This document shows, piece by piece, positions 45,722 through 55,927 of a stretch of DNA of 64,000 bases (position 1 is its first letter; every line of letters begins with the position of its first letter). The stretch is from Chitinophagaceae bacterium (GTDB lineage Bacteria; Bacteroidota; Bacteroidia; Chitinophagales; Chitinophagaceae). Made by a program: the position numbers and the translations under genes. The stretch is from contig JADJYK010000003.1 of the NCBI GenBank assembly GCA_016719815.1, positions 124,001 to 188,000 of the forward strand. Reading direction: 5' to 3'. The notes beneath the pieces are model-generated. The model saw only the letters and a list, made by a program, of their open reading frames with translations. It made no database searches and was not told the DNA's origin.

Positions 45722-45729
45722 CAAAGATA
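45722..45729 (-). promoter_or_regulatory. -7 promoter element for pyrG
   Basis: TATCTTTG on the minus strand, 96 bases before the pyrG ATG. Confidence 0.5.
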
Positions 45730-45827
45730 ATCTTATTCAGATTGCATGAAAAAAATCATTTCCACAAACAACGGATTTATTAGTGGAAAAGAGAGGCTGA
45801 GATATCCAAAATCAGAATCAGAGTATC

Positions 45828-46625
45828 CTAATCCTTCAAAATCTTATTATAACTGGTTACCAGCCCCTTTATGATAGCCGAACTAAACCCCTGGTGTTCC
45901 ATCTCATTCAATCCTGCAATGGTAATACCCTTTGGAGTTGTTACTTTGTCAATTTCATATTCAGGATGCGTACCTTTCTCTAATAACAGTTCTGCAGCTC
46001 CTTTAATCGTTTGTGCTGCAATAAGTGAGGCAGTAGCAGCATCAAAACCAATTTCAATGCCACCCTGAATATTTGCCCGAATGTAACGCATGGCATAAGC
46101 AGTGCCACAGGCACCCAAGACGGTGGCCGCATCCATCAGCTTCTCGTCAATTATTACCGTTCTGCCCAACTGATCAAACAGCTGCTGGATATAATTTAAC
46201 TGAGCGGCTGAAGCTCCTGCATGTGCAATACATGTTATGCTCTGCTGTATGGCAATCGCTGTGTTGGGCATTGCCCTTATAACCGGAACCGGTTTGCCAA
46301 TTGCCTTTTGTAACTGTTCAATCCAAACCCCGGTGATAACCGAAACAAGCACATGCTTTTTAGGATTAAGCATCCCTTTTAAATCTTTCACTACATCGGC
46401 ATAATTATACGGCTTCACGGCAAGGATAATAATCTCACTTTCCTTTACTGCTTTTTTATTATCACTATAAACATTGCAACTTTTCTCTGCAAACCGGTTT
46501 AACGCCTGCAGGTTACGCCTCGTAATAGTAATATCAGCAGGTTTGCTGAACTTACTTACGATTAGACCATCTGCAATTGATGCCCCAAGATTACCACCGC
46601 CGATAATTGCTATTCTTTTTGTCAT
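45828..46625 (-). CDS. proC: Pyrroline-5-carboxylate reductase ProC
   Basis: A 265-residue enzyme for the last step of proline synthesis. It has the NAD(P) fold RIAIIGGGNLGASIADGLI, EIIILAVKPYNYADVV, VIRAMPNTAIAIQQS and the C-terminal GCAGT-like block VLGACGTAYAMRYI. The ending TTPKGITIAGLNEMEHQGF is the family signature. It begins 14 bases after the predicted hldD terminator. Confidence 0.95.
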   Translation of the reverse strand: MTKRIAIIGGGNLGASIADGLIVSKFSKPADITITRRNLQALNRFAEKSCNVYSDNKKAVKESEIIILAVKPYNYADVVKDLKGMLNPKKHVLVSVITGVWIEQLQKAIGKPVPVIRAMPNTAIAIQQSITCIAHAGASAAQLNYIQQLFDQLGRTVIIDEKLMDAATVLGACGTAYAMRYIRANIQGGIEIGFDAATASLIAAQTIKGAAELLLEKGTHPEYEIDKVTTPKGITIAGLNEMEHQGFSSAIIKGLVTSYNKILKD

Positions 46626-46638
46626 AATAATGATTTAT

Positions 46639-46669
46639 AAAAAAAGCCAGCCCGGCAAACCGGATTGGC
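46639..46669 (-). terminator. Rho-independent terminator after hldD
   Basis: On the minus strand GCCA-ATCCGG-TTTG-CCGGGC-TGGC folds with a small internal mismatch and is followed by seven T. Confidence 0.7.
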
Positions 46670-46702
46670 AAGCATTTCTGTAAATATAATCTTTTAAGAG
46701 TA

Positions 46703-47686
46703 TTAATAGTACGCTTTCTGCTGTAGAAAATTTCTTACATAATCATTTACGCCTTCTTCCAATAAAAAGAATGGGTGATAATAACCGGCAGAAATCAGCT
46801 TTGTCATATCAGCCTCAGTGAAATACTGGTATTTATGCCTGATGTCTTCCGGCATATCAATATATTCAATCACCGGTTCTTTATCCATTCCTGCAAAGGT
46901 TGACTTTACAAGGTCTTCAAAGCTTCTTGCTTTACCAGTACCCAAATTATACAAGCCGGATGTTACTTTATTATTCATTAACCAAAAGCAAACCTTTGCA
47001 ACATCTTCAACATAAATAAAATCACGGAGTTGCTGACCATCGGCAAAATCAGGCCGATGCGACTTGAAAAGTTTTACCCTACCTGCTGCCTTTACCTGGT
47101 TGAACGAATGAAAAATTACACTGGCCATCCTGCCTTTATGATATTCGTTAGGACCATACACATTAAAGAATTTCAATCCCGACCATGAGGGTGGACAAAT
47201 GTTTTGAGCCAGAGCCCATTTATCAAACTCGTTTTTTGAGATGCCATAAGGGTTGAGGGGCTTTAATTGCTCAACTATTTCATGGCTGTCGCTGTAGCCC
47301 AGTTCTCCGCTTCCATAAGTTGCAGCAGAAGACGCATATACAAGCGGAATGCTATTCTCAGCACAATAGTTCCAGATTTTTTTTGAATACGCAACATTCA
47401 GCCTTTCATGTATTGAGTAATCAAACTCTGTAGTATCTGTTCTGGCACCAAGATGAAAAACAAAATCAATTGCGGTGTTCTCCTTTGCCAGCCAGGCAAA
47501 CAGTTCGTCCCGTTCAACTTTTGCAATAAACTTTTTCGTATTGAAATTTAATTCCTTATCAGCCCTGCTGAAATCATCCACAATAATTATCTGCTCATAT
47601 CCTTTACGGTTCAGATACCCCAGCAGGTAACTACCTATAAACCCGGCAGCACCGGTAAGTAATATTGTTTTATTCTCTTCCATCAT
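46703..47686 (-). CDS. hldD: ADP-L-glycero-D-manno-heptose-6-epimerase HldD
   Basis: A 327-residue extended short-chain dehydrogenase/reductase that makes the heptose donor for LPS inner core. The NAD fold is ILLTGAAGFIGSYLLGYLN; DFVFHLGARTDTTE, the Ser/Tyr-Lys catalytic set in YASSAATYG and NPYGISKNEFDKWAL, FNVYGPNEYHKGRMAS and RDFIYVEDVAKV follow. The start overlaps the purL stop (ATGATG/TGA), so translation may be coupled. A terminator separates it from proC. Confidence 0.95.
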   Translation of the reverse strand: MMEENKTILLTGAAGFIGSYLLGYLNRKGYEQIIIVDDFSRADKELNFNTKKFIAKVERDELFAWLAKENTAIDFVFHLGARTDTTEFDYSIHERLNVAYSKKIWNYCAENSIPLVYASSAATYGSGELGYSDSHEIVEQLKPLNPYGISKNEFDKWALAQNICPPSWSGLKFFNVYGPNEYHKGRMASVIFHSFNQVKAAGRVKLFKSHRPDFADGQQLRDFIYVEDVAKVCFWLMNNKVTSGLYNLGTGKARSFEDLVKSTFAGMDKEPVIEYIDMPEDIRHKYQYFTEADMTKLISAGYYHPFFLLEEGVNDYVRNFLQQKAYY

Positions 47687-49647
47687 ATTGAGCTTAATGC
47701 AGAACCTGCATCTTCTTTTGCCAAGTATTTTTCTATTGAAGTATCATACATTTCTTTCCAGTCATTAATTGCTCCCCAGGCAGTTTCATTAACCGAAATC
47801 TCCCCTTTTGTAACATGGCCAATCATTTCATAACTGATTCCGCCTGTCACTCCAAGAAACGTTTCTACCTTATCGGGAGCCACAGTAACCACCACCCTGC
47901 TTTGTCCTTCTCCAAACAAAAAGGCATCGTTTCTTATTCCTTCTTTTGTTTGTATTGAAAATCCAAGATTGCGGTTGAAACCCGATTCGCACAACGTAAC
48001 AAACAATCCGCCATCACTGACATCATGAGCGGAGGAGATTACTTTCTTTGAAACCAGTTCTGTAATTTTTTGCTGCAAGTCATATTCTTTCTCCAGTTCA
48101 AAATAAGGAGCAGGGGAATATACGACACCACATATTTTTGCGAGATACTGAGACGAATTAATATCGTCATTCATTTCGCCCAGCAAATAAATAAAATCAT
48201 ACTCGTTCTTAAAATCCAGTGTCATCTTATCGTCCACATTCTCCAGTAAGCCTACCATGCCAATTGTGGGTGTAGGGTAAACAGGTCCATCAGGATTTTG
48301 ATTATAGAAACTTACATTGCCGCCTGTTACCGGCGTATCAAACTTGCGTTGTATTATTTGTACCCACCATACTGTCGTACTGATGATAAATCCATCGCTT
48401 AGAAGCAATTGATGGAAGCTGAATCAGTTTGCCGGCAATAGCTTTCAAATCTTCAGGAATCTTTATTGTATCAGGATTAAATTTATTTATCTCTTCAAAA
48501 TATGTTGGCTCTTTGTATTCCCTGTCGTATTGCGGGGCGCCGCCGCCCAGTACCAGTTCTTGGGCCGGAATGGAAGCTTCCAACTCTCCATCCATAAAGA
48601 AATTTAAAAGTCCGTCATCAGTTACTTCGCCAATTACGGAACAAGGTAAATCCCATTTTTCAAAAACTTTGGCCACCTCATCTTCCCTTCCTTTCTCTGC
48701 AACAAGCAACATTCTTTCCTGGCTTTCGCTCAACAGCAGTTCCCAGGTTTTCATGTTTTTCTGACGGGTGGGCACTTTATCCAAATCAATCCGCATACCT
48801 ACTTCTCCCTTTGCACTCATCTCAGCAGTAGAACAAATAATTCCTGCTGCTCCCATATCCTGCATACCAACCACAGCACCGGTCAGTATTACTTCAAGGC
48901 AGGCTTCCAGCAATTTCTTCTCCTGGAAAGGGTCGCCAACCTGAACAGCAGGCAAATCCTGTGTGCTCTCTTCCGTTATATCAGCCGAAGCAAAGGATGC
49001 CCTCCAATTCCATCTTTACCTGTAGCACTCCCTACAAACATAACCGGGTTGCCTTTGCCCAAAGCTGTAGCAGAAACTGTTTCACCTGCTTTAACAATAC
49101 CCACACTCATGGCATTTACCAGTGGATTGGTATGGTAGCATTCATCAAAGTAAATTTCACCACCAACAGTAGGGACGCCAAAACAGTTGCCATAATGGCC
49201 GATGCCGTGTACCACACCTGATAATAAATGTTGTGTTTTATCTTCTTCAAGGTTTCCAAATCGCAAAGAGTTTAAAGATGCTATTGGCCTTGCCCCCATT
49301 GTAAAAATATCACGGTGAATACCGCCCACACCAGTTGCTGCGCCCTGAAATGGTTCAATAGCTGAAGGGTGGTTATGAGATTCAATTTTAAATACCACAC
49401 CCAGTCCATCACCAATATCCATAAGGCCAGCATTCTCTTCACCTGCCTTTACCAACATTCTGCCACCCTCTCTCGGTAATGTTTTCAGCCATTTGATGGA
49501 ATTCTTGTAGCTGCAATGTTCACTCCACATGCCTGAAAAAGCACAGAGTTCATTAAAATTAGGAGTCCTTCCCAGTTTATGCTTTATTAGTTCAAATTCT
49601 TCAGCGGTTAATCGTAATTGCTGGGCGGTTTTTACAGTAACATCCAT
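47683..49647 (-). CDS. purL: Phosphoribosylformylglycinamidine synthase PurL (frameshift and internal deletion)
   Basis: The small-type PurL converts FGAR to FGAM in purine synthesis. The N-terminal part is canonical: LCAFSGMWSEHCSYKNS, FKIESHNHPSAIEPFQGAAT, ALGKGNPVMFVGSATGKDG. A missing G in the run at 49000-49002 shifts the frame before QVGDPFQEKKLLEACLE. The middle part has GAVVGMQDMGAAGI and RIDLDKVPTR. Near 48350-48375, YDSMVGTNNTTQ runs directly into FDTPVTGGNVSFYNQ in another frame; about 80-90 residues normally between these blocks are missing. The end has SSAHDVSDGGLFV. At about 655 codons it is shorter than the usual 740. Either a real deletion or an assembly collapse fits. Confidence 0.9.
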
Positions 49648-49676
49648 AGAAGATAATATTGAGTCGCAAATTTACA

Positions 49677-49684
49677 AATTGCCA
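49677..49684 (-). promoter_or_regulatory. -7 promoter element for purL
   Basis: TAAATTTG on the minus strand, 29 bases before the purL ATG. Confidence 0.5.
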
Positions 49685-49769
49685 GCATGGCTTACTACAG
49701 AACTTGTCAACTTTGTGTTGACAATCACTCTGTTTTAGCTATTTTGCACCCTTAAAGAACCACTACTTT

Positions 49770-51041
49770 TTGGAGTACCTGCTGTTTATATTGTACCTAA
49801 TTCTATTTGCCTGGCTTGTAACCAAGGTCAGATTTTTTAAAAAAACCGGGTTGAGTCCATCACAGATCATTATTTTACTATTGGTGAAAATAATGGCCGG
49901 CATCTTTTATGGCTGGATAGGAACATACTATGGTGGGCTGGCGCAGATGTATGACACATGGAATTATCATTCGCTTAGTATTCATGAATACAATCTGCTT
50001 TTCAAAGATCCTGCATCCTACCTTGCTAATCTTTTTCATAATCCGTACGATAACGGGTTAAATAACTTTTTCAGTTCCAGCAACTCTTACTGGAATGATT
50101 TGAAGAGTAATGTCTTTATTAAGTTATTGTCAGTATTTAACATTTTTACATTTGGCAATTATTATGTAAATGTAATTTTATACTCTTTTCTTACTCTTTT
50201 CGGGCCAATTGCATTATTCAGAGTCATGTCAGATGCTTTTCCGGAAAAAAGAACAACCGTACTTCTGTTTACTTTCATTATACCCTCTTTTCTTTTTTGG
50301 ACAAGTGGCTTAGGTAAAGAAGGATTGTTGTTTGCAGGCATTGGAATGTTGATCTACTCTGTTTATTTTGGTTTAAAGGAACGTAAATGTGGAATAATCA
50401 GAATTATCAACATAATTATATGCACCCTGATAATATTAACTTTCAGAAATTTTGTACTGGTATTACTTATTCCTGCAGTACTCGTATGGATTATTGCTAA
50501 TCGAAGGCCTGAAAAAGCGAAGCTGATTTTCTCAGTGGCTTATTTATTTTTTGCCATCATTTTTTTCTCTGCCAGGTATCTCAGCCCCAGCCTTGATTTT
50601 CCAAAAGCCGTTGTAAACAAACAAAAAGAATTTTTACAGATTGTCGGGGCTTCTTCTGTACCTATAACTGAGCTTGAACCAACCGTAAAAAGTTATATTG
50701 TAAACACACCGCAAGCCATTAGCTTATCTACCCTCAGACCATACATGGGCGACGTAAAACATATCTTATCTCTTGCCGCAGCATTGGAAATCAGTGCCAT
50801 CTTGATAATATTTGTACTATTCCTTTTCTTCAGAAAAAATGGAATTGAAAACAAAGCCTTCCTTTTATTCTGCCTTTTTCTTTCGTTTTCTATTCTTCTG
50901 TCTATTGGCTATAGCCAAAGTAACCTTGGAGCAATCGTACGCTACCGCAGTATTATTCTGCCACTTTTTGTAATCCCTTTTGCCGCATTAACTGATTGGA
51001 ATAGAATAACAAATATTATAAAGAAATATATTTATAAATAA
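49770..51041 (+). CDS. Polytopic membrane protein, possibly polysaccharide-related
   Basis: A 423-residue protein with about 10-11 membrane helices. A larger loop at about residues 55-105 has GGLAQMYDTWNYHSLSI and FHNPYDNGLNNFFSSSNS. The block FWTSGLGKEGLLFAGIGMLI and a late SQSNLGAIVRYRSIILPLF resemble membrane proteins found in polysaccharide clusters of Bacteroidota, but no catalytic motif is clear. The start is TTG at 49770, just before the first helix; no ATG is available. No polysaccharide genes adjoin it here. Function unknown. Confidence 0.7.
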   Translation: MEYLLFILYLILFAWLVTKVRFFKKTGLSPSQIIILLLVKIMAGIFYGWIGTYYGGLAQMYDTWNYHSLSIHEYNLLFKDPASYLANLFHNPYDNGLNNFFSSSNSYWNDLKSNVFIKLLSVFNIFTFGNYYVNVILYSFLTLFGPIALFRVMSDAFPEKRTTVLLFTFIIPSFLFWTSGLGKEGLLFAGIGMLIYSVYFGLKERKCGIIRIINIIICTLIILTFRNFVLVLLIPAVLVWIIANRRPEKAKLIFSVAYLFFAIIFFSARYLSPSLDFPKAVVNKQKEFLQIVGASSVPITELEPTVKSYIVNTPQAISLSTLRPYMGDVKHILSLAAALEISAILIIFVLFLFFRKNGIENKAFLLFCLFLSFSILLSIGYSQSNLGAIVRYRSIILPLFVIPFAALTDWNRITNIIKKYIYK

Positions 51042-51162
51042 TATAATATTTATTATTCAGCATATTTTCCATATTTTCTTTATTATTTATCAAATTTTAC
51101 ACTTTTTAATAACATTTTAAGTCATATATTGATTATTTATTAGAAAATAGTTATTAATAGCC

Positions 51163-51170
51163 TAGATTTG
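51163..51170 (+). promoter_or_regulatory. -7 promoter element for glnN
   Basis: TAGATTTG, 51 bases before the glnN ATG, in a very AT-rich upstream region (51042-51221). Confidence 0.5.
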
Positions 51171-51221
51171 CCGGAGTAATTATTAATATAACTATTTTTT
51201 ATAATTAAAAAATCAATCCTT

Positions 51222-53410
51222 ATGTCTTTACGCTTTAGTGGGCTTACAAATCTTAATTCCGGTTCTCCCATAAAAGTGGAAACACCGGCAAAAAGTACCA
51301 GCATTTTTGCAAGTAATGTATTTACACTGAAAGTTGCCCGTGAATTTTTAAGTGATGAAGCTTTTAAAAGCCTCCAGGCATCTATCAGGGCCCACCAAAA
51401 GATTGACAGGAGTATGGCCAACCAGATTGCCAGCGGCATCAGATCATGGGCAGAGAGCAAAGGCGTTACCCATTTTACCCACTGGTTTCAACCATTAACT
51501 GGTACTACAGCCGAAAAACATGACTCCTTCTTTACTATAAAAAGTGACGGCACACCCATTGAGCAATTTGAAGGTGATGCGCTTGTGCAGCAGGAACCCG
51601 ACGCTTCTTCTTTCCCCAGCGGCGGCTTGCGGGCAACCTTTGAAGCCAGGGGTTACACTGCATGGGATCCTTCTTCACCAGCTTTTATTATGGAGATTGG
51701 AGAAGGAAAAACACTTTGTATCCCTACCATTTTTGTATCATACACTGGTGAATCACTTGATTACAAGGCCCCGTTGCTAAAATCAATCGATGCATTGAAT
51801 AAAGCAGCCGTTGAGGTGTGCAACTACTTTGATAAAAACGTTTCAAAAGTTACTTCCACTCTTGGCTGGGAACAGGAATATTTTGTAATAGATGAGGGCC
51901 TCTTTAATGCAAGGCCAGACCTGGTAATGACCGGGAGAACTGTATTTGGCCATTCATCTGCAAAAAACCAGCAGCTAGAAGATCATTATTTTGGCTCAAT
52001 TCCTGAAAGAGTGTATGCGTATATGAGGGATTTTGAAAACGAAGCATATAAACTGGGTATTCCGCTGCGAACAAGACATAATGAAGTAGCTCCGGCACAG
52101 TTTGAATGTGCCCCAATATTTGAGGAGGCTGGTATTGCTGTTGACCATAACTCATTACTAATGGATGTGATGGACAGGGTGGCAAGAAGACATAAACTGA
52201 GAGTGCTTTTACATGAAAAACCCTTTGCCGGCATAAACGGAAGTGGTAAACACAATAACTGGAGTATGGCAACCGATACAGGTGTAAACCTGCTGGCTCC
52301 CGGAAAAACCCCTAAGACAAACCTCATGTTCCTTACCTTCTTTGTGAACACAATTAAGGCAGTACACGACTATGCAGATGTTCTTAGAGCATCAATAGCT
52401 TCAGCAGGTAACGATCACCGCCTTGGTGCCAATGAAGCCCCTCCGGCAATCATTTCTGTATTTATTGGACAATACCTGGCAAAGTGCTGGCCGATGTTAA
52501 AGAAAGGGTGACTGATGAAATGGATGAGACGGACGAAAGCATGCTGAAGATTGATATCCATAAAACAATACCTGAGTTGTTAATGGATAACACAGACAGA
52601 AACAGAACTTCTCCTTTTGCTTTTACAGGTAATAAATTTGAATTCCGTGCAGTGGGCTCTACGGCCAACTGTGCAAACCCGATGACTATACTGAATTCAA
52701 TTGTAGCCGAAACATTAAAACAGTTTAAGAAAGAAGTTGACTCCCTGATTGAAAAAGGTGAGAAGAAAGAAATCGCCATCATGCATATTATCCGACAGTA
52801 TATTGTTGACAGCGAAAAAGTATTGTTTGAAGGTGATGGCTACAGCGAAGCATGGGCTAAAGAAGCTGAAAAAAGAGGATTGGCCAACGTTAAAACAACC
52901 CCACTTGCACTCGATGCAATGGTTACTGAAAAAGCAAAGAAACTTTTCGAATCAAATGACATATATGCCCACAACGAGCTGGAAGCAAGGCATGAAATAG
53001 AACTGGAGAAATATATCAAAAAAGTTCAGATTGAAAGCCGCATCATGGGCGAGTTGGCCACCAGCCATATACTGCCTCCTTCTATCCGCTACCAGAACCT
53101 GCTGGCTAATAATATCCGCGGACTTAAAGAAGCAGGATTGTCAGAATCGGCTTATGCTAACCAAAAGCAAATTCTGGAAAAATTATCCGAGCATATTAAT
53201 AAAACCAGCGATCTGGTTGAAAAAATGCTGCTCGCCAGAAAAGAGTCTAACAATATTGAAAACACAAGGGATAAAGCCATTGCCTACCAAAGCAAGGTGA
53301 AGGATACTTACTTTGATGCAATAAGGTATCATGTAGACAAACTCGAAATACTTGTTGACGACAGAGAGTGGTATCTGCCAAAATACAGGGAAATGCTTTT
53401 CCTGCGATAG
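51222..53410 (+). CDS. glnN: Glutamine synthetase type III (frameshifted)
   Basis: The large GSIII form, about 729 residues, making glutamine from glutamate and ammonia. Blocks include THWFQPLTGTTAEKHDSFF, FPSGGLRATFEARGYTAWDP, GWEQEYFVIDE, RTRHNEVAPAQFECAPIFEE, LLHEKPFAGINGSGKHNNWS and FAFTGNKFEFRAVGSTANCA. A missing A in 52481-52483 breaks the frame. Corrected, the text reads IGQYLAKVLADVKERVTDEM. A long helical C-terminal extension typical of GSIII follows (about 590-729). A strong terminator closes the single-gene unit. Confidence 0.95.
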
Positions 53411-53435
53411 TAGTATCAGAAACAACAACTAACAG

Positions 53436-53462
53436 AACCGCCCAAATTGGGCGGTTTTTTTG
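53436..53462 (+). terminator. Rho-independent terminator after glnN
   Basis: AACCGCCC-AAATT-GGGCGG with a following T-run of seven. Confidence 0.9.
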
Positions 53463-53508
53463 TTTTTTGGGAAAAATTCTTAATTTGACAGTACAAAAAC
53501 AAAAACCA

Positions 53509-53847
53509 ATGCACTACACTGATCACAGCGAAGTATTGCTATTTGCTGATTCACTTCAGCGAAGCGGGTACAGCAATGATGAAATTTTACAGCAACTGCA
53601 GCAAAAAGGCACTCCCGAAAATCTGCTTACCGTAATTATTGAAAACCTAAAATCAATCAGACTTTCAAGAAAAAGAAAAATTGGTTTCGCCTGCTGCTCC
53701 ATCGGACTTGCCTTGCTGGTAATTGGCTGTATGCTTACATTATTCCTGATAAGCAGTGGCGGTAATATCAAATTTGTTATGTACGGGCTGACAACAATTG
53801 GTGTTGTCTTAACCCTTAAAGGAATGATTGACCTTTTAGGCTGGTAA
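53509..53847 (+). CDS. Small membrane protein of unknown function
   Basis: A 112-residue protein. A soluble N-terminus of about 55 residues (MHYTDHSEVLLFADSLQRSG, DEILQQLQQKGTPENLLTVI) looks like a small helical domain. Two membrane helices follow (about 63-85 and 92-110), joined by SSGGNIK. The in-frame upstream extension into the glnN terminator is rejected. It converges with the next gene, the stops one base apart. Confidence 0.65.
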   Translation: MHYTDHSEVLLFADSLQRSGYSNDEILQQLQQKGTPENLLTVIIENLKSIRLSRKRKIGFACCSIGLALLVIGCMLTLFLISSGGNIKFVMYGLTTIGVVLTLKGMIDLLGW

Positions 53848-53848
53848 C

Positions 53849-54382
53849 TCAACATAACTTCCCCATCAACTTACTATATGAAAGAGTCAGGATGACCCTC
53901 CTGCAACACCACTTCTTGATTCTTTCTTTTCTTTTTCTGATTTCCCTGAACTCATCCCCGCCAAAATAGCTTACTACTTTACCTGCAAAATGTGTGGCCT
54001 TTACTTTTCCTGCATTTGCACAACTCATCAGACGGCCGTGAAAATGGGACTCATTCTCCAGGTAGTGCTGCAATTCCAGCTTACGCTTTCCCGGACCATA
54101 AATGCATAAATAGCCGGAATCTTCAATAAGGGATACTATTTTTTTATAGTACTTTACCAGTTGTTGATGTAATCTTCTTTCCTTCTTTTCCTCATCGTTC
54201 ATAAACGTATTGCCAAACCGTGCAAATCTTTTTCCCTCACCGGGAAAGCGAACTCTCGTTTCAATTGATGAATCAATCTCGGTTACCACAGGTTCTTTTT
54301 CGCCAGCCATCTTCACTACAATCGCATTATCCAAATCGATCCAAACCCCGGTTTTAATGTCGGGAGATTTTACTCTTTTCAT
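53849..54382 (-). CDS. Conserved protein resembling an eRF1/Pelota domain 3-like family
   Basis: A 177-residue soluble protein. It opens IKTGVWIDLDNAIVVKMAGE and later has RRLHQQLVKYYKKIVSLIED, then GYLCIYGPGKRKLELQHYLE. I recall unnamed bacterial proteins with the same plan (GVWIDHxxA near the start and IFGPGEAKxEL later), linked to an L7Ae-like, release-factor-domain fold; this is memory, not a search. The C-terminal 40 residues are strongly basic (REIRKRKERIKKWCCRR), unusual for that family and possibly affected by a frame error. Function unknown. Confidence 0.55.
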   Translation of the reverse strand: MKRVKSPDIKTGVWIDLDNAIVVKMAGEKEPVVTEIDSSIETRVRFPGEGKRFARFGNTFMNDEEKKERRLHQQLVKYYKKIVSLIEDSGYLCIYGPGKRKLELQHYLENESHFHGRLMSCANAGKVKATHFAGKVVSYFGGDEFREIRKRKERIKKWCCRRVILTLSYSKLMGKLC

Positions 54383-54445
54383 GATTTAAGTTTTAAGTAA
54401 TCAAACAGATGCTGAACCCTTGTGCAAGAGACGAACAGTACTATT

Positions 54446-54706
54446 TCAATTTGTATAGAAGCAAGAACCCTCTTTTATGAAACAATTATAACAGGCCTGC
54501 AGCAGCACCGAAAGTATCCGTCTTCCTTTCAATAGCAATATTATAAAAACTGAAACGCTGATAATCCAGGCTCCGGTTTCCGGAATGTACTCAAAAACAT
54601 TGCTTCCTGTTAAATACAGTAACATAACCTGCCATTTCTTTAAAGTTAACCCATTATACAGCCCGTTCCAATGAGATGCATCAAACCATCTGTTGATAAG
54701 ACTCAT
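54446..54706 (-). CDS. Small putative membrane protein
   Basis: An 86-residue ORF with a hydrophobic segment (GAWIISVSVFIILLLKGRR, about residues 46-63) and a cysteine-containing tail. It faces the phospholipase-D gene divergently and fills the only gap between it and the 53849-54382 gene. No family recognised. It could also be a fragment of a longer broken gene. Confidence 0.4.
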   Translation of the reverse strand: MSLINRWFDASHWNGLYNGLTLKKWQVMLLYLTGSNVFEYIPETGAWIISVSVFIILLLKGRRILSVLLQACYNCFIKEGSCFYTN

Positions 54707-54748
54707 CTTAAAAAAATCATTATGAAATTAGGTTTGGGTTAATAAACA

Positions 54749-55925
54749 ATGCGTTCACTCAGACCAATAAGACACAGCGGCTACACCTCCTTCAATAAAG
54801 TTCAGTTCGTAAGAGGCGGCAACGATTACTTTTCGTTACTGACCCAACTGATTGACAATGCCTTGTATTCCATTCATCTCCAGTTTTACATATTTTCAGA
54901 TGATGAAACCGGTAAAGCAGTAATTGAAAGTCTGAAGAAAGCTGCTTCAAGAGGTGTCCAGGTTTTCCTTCATCTTGATGGATATGCTTCTCAAAACCTG
55001 CATGAGAAGACAATATATGACATTCTGTACTCGGGCATAAAGCTGAAATGGTTTGAACCGATTTTCAGAAGTAAAAATTCTACTTTGGCCGCAGGATGCA
55101 CCATAAAGTGGTAGTAATAGATGGCTTTCATGCACTGGTGGGTGGATTGAACATCTGCGACCGCTATAATGACCTGCCAGGTGAACCCGCCTGGCTCGAT
55201 ATGGCCGCTTATGTACAAGGCGAAACCGCTGCCCTTCTGCAAAAAATTTGCAGGCAGATGTGGGGTGAAAAAGAAGATTAGCTGCTGCCGAAGGGAAATG
55301 GCAACAGGCACAATGCGAACGTATACACAACAATGAAAGAGTACAGGTACGGATTCGAAGAAACGACTGGGTAAAAAGAAAAAAAGAGGTATGGAACAGT
55401 TATCTCGCCATGTTCAGCAATGCAGAAGACCACATGACAATTATGTGCAGGTACTTCCTGCCGGGGCGTTTCTTCAGAAAACGGTTAGCCCTTGCCGCAA
55501 AGAGTGGGGTGAAGATCAGGGTGATTCTGGCAGGCCGTTCAGATATTAGTATGGCCAAACATGCCGAACGCTACCTCTACGACTGGCTGCTGCGCAATAA
55601 CATTGAGATTTATGAATACCAGGACACGGTCCTTCACGCCAAGATGGCCACATACGACTCCGCATGGACCACGGTGGGCTCTTACAACGTCAATAACATC
55701 AGTGCCTATGCCAGCCTCGAATTAAACTTGGATATTAAAGACGATGTTGCGGCAAATGAAGCCGGGCACATCATGAATACCATCATTAAAAAACACTGCA
55801 AGCGGATAACAAAAGAGAATAACCCGGCAGCAAAAAACTTCTTCAAAAGAATATGGCAGCGGTTCTGCTACAGTTTCATAAATAACACACTCAACATTTT
55901 TACTTTTTACTTTAAGCAGGAATAA
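54749..55925 (+). CDS. Cardiolipin synthase-like phospholipase D family protein (frameshifted twice)
   Basis: A PLD-superfamily phosphatidyltransferase of about 392 residues. HKD motif 1 is HHKVVVIDGFHALVGGLNI and motif 2 is LHAKMATYDSAWTTVGSYN, both complete (HxKx4Dx6GG/S). The N-terminus FVRGGNDYFSLLTQLIDNAL, then YSIHLQFYIFSDDETG is typical of cardiolipin synthases lacking membrane helices. Two A-run deletions (55073-55077 and 55268-55272) break the frame. Corrected parts read RSKNFYFGRRMHHKV and WGEKRRLAAAEGKWQQAQ. The substrate, cardiolipin or another phospholipid, is not certain. Confidence 0.9.
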
Positions 55926-55927
55926 TA

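Noticed and set aside
54992..55311. Minus-strand open frames opposite the phospholipase-D gene
   Set aside because: They are antisense to a gene with two intact HKD motifs and show no coding pattern of their own.
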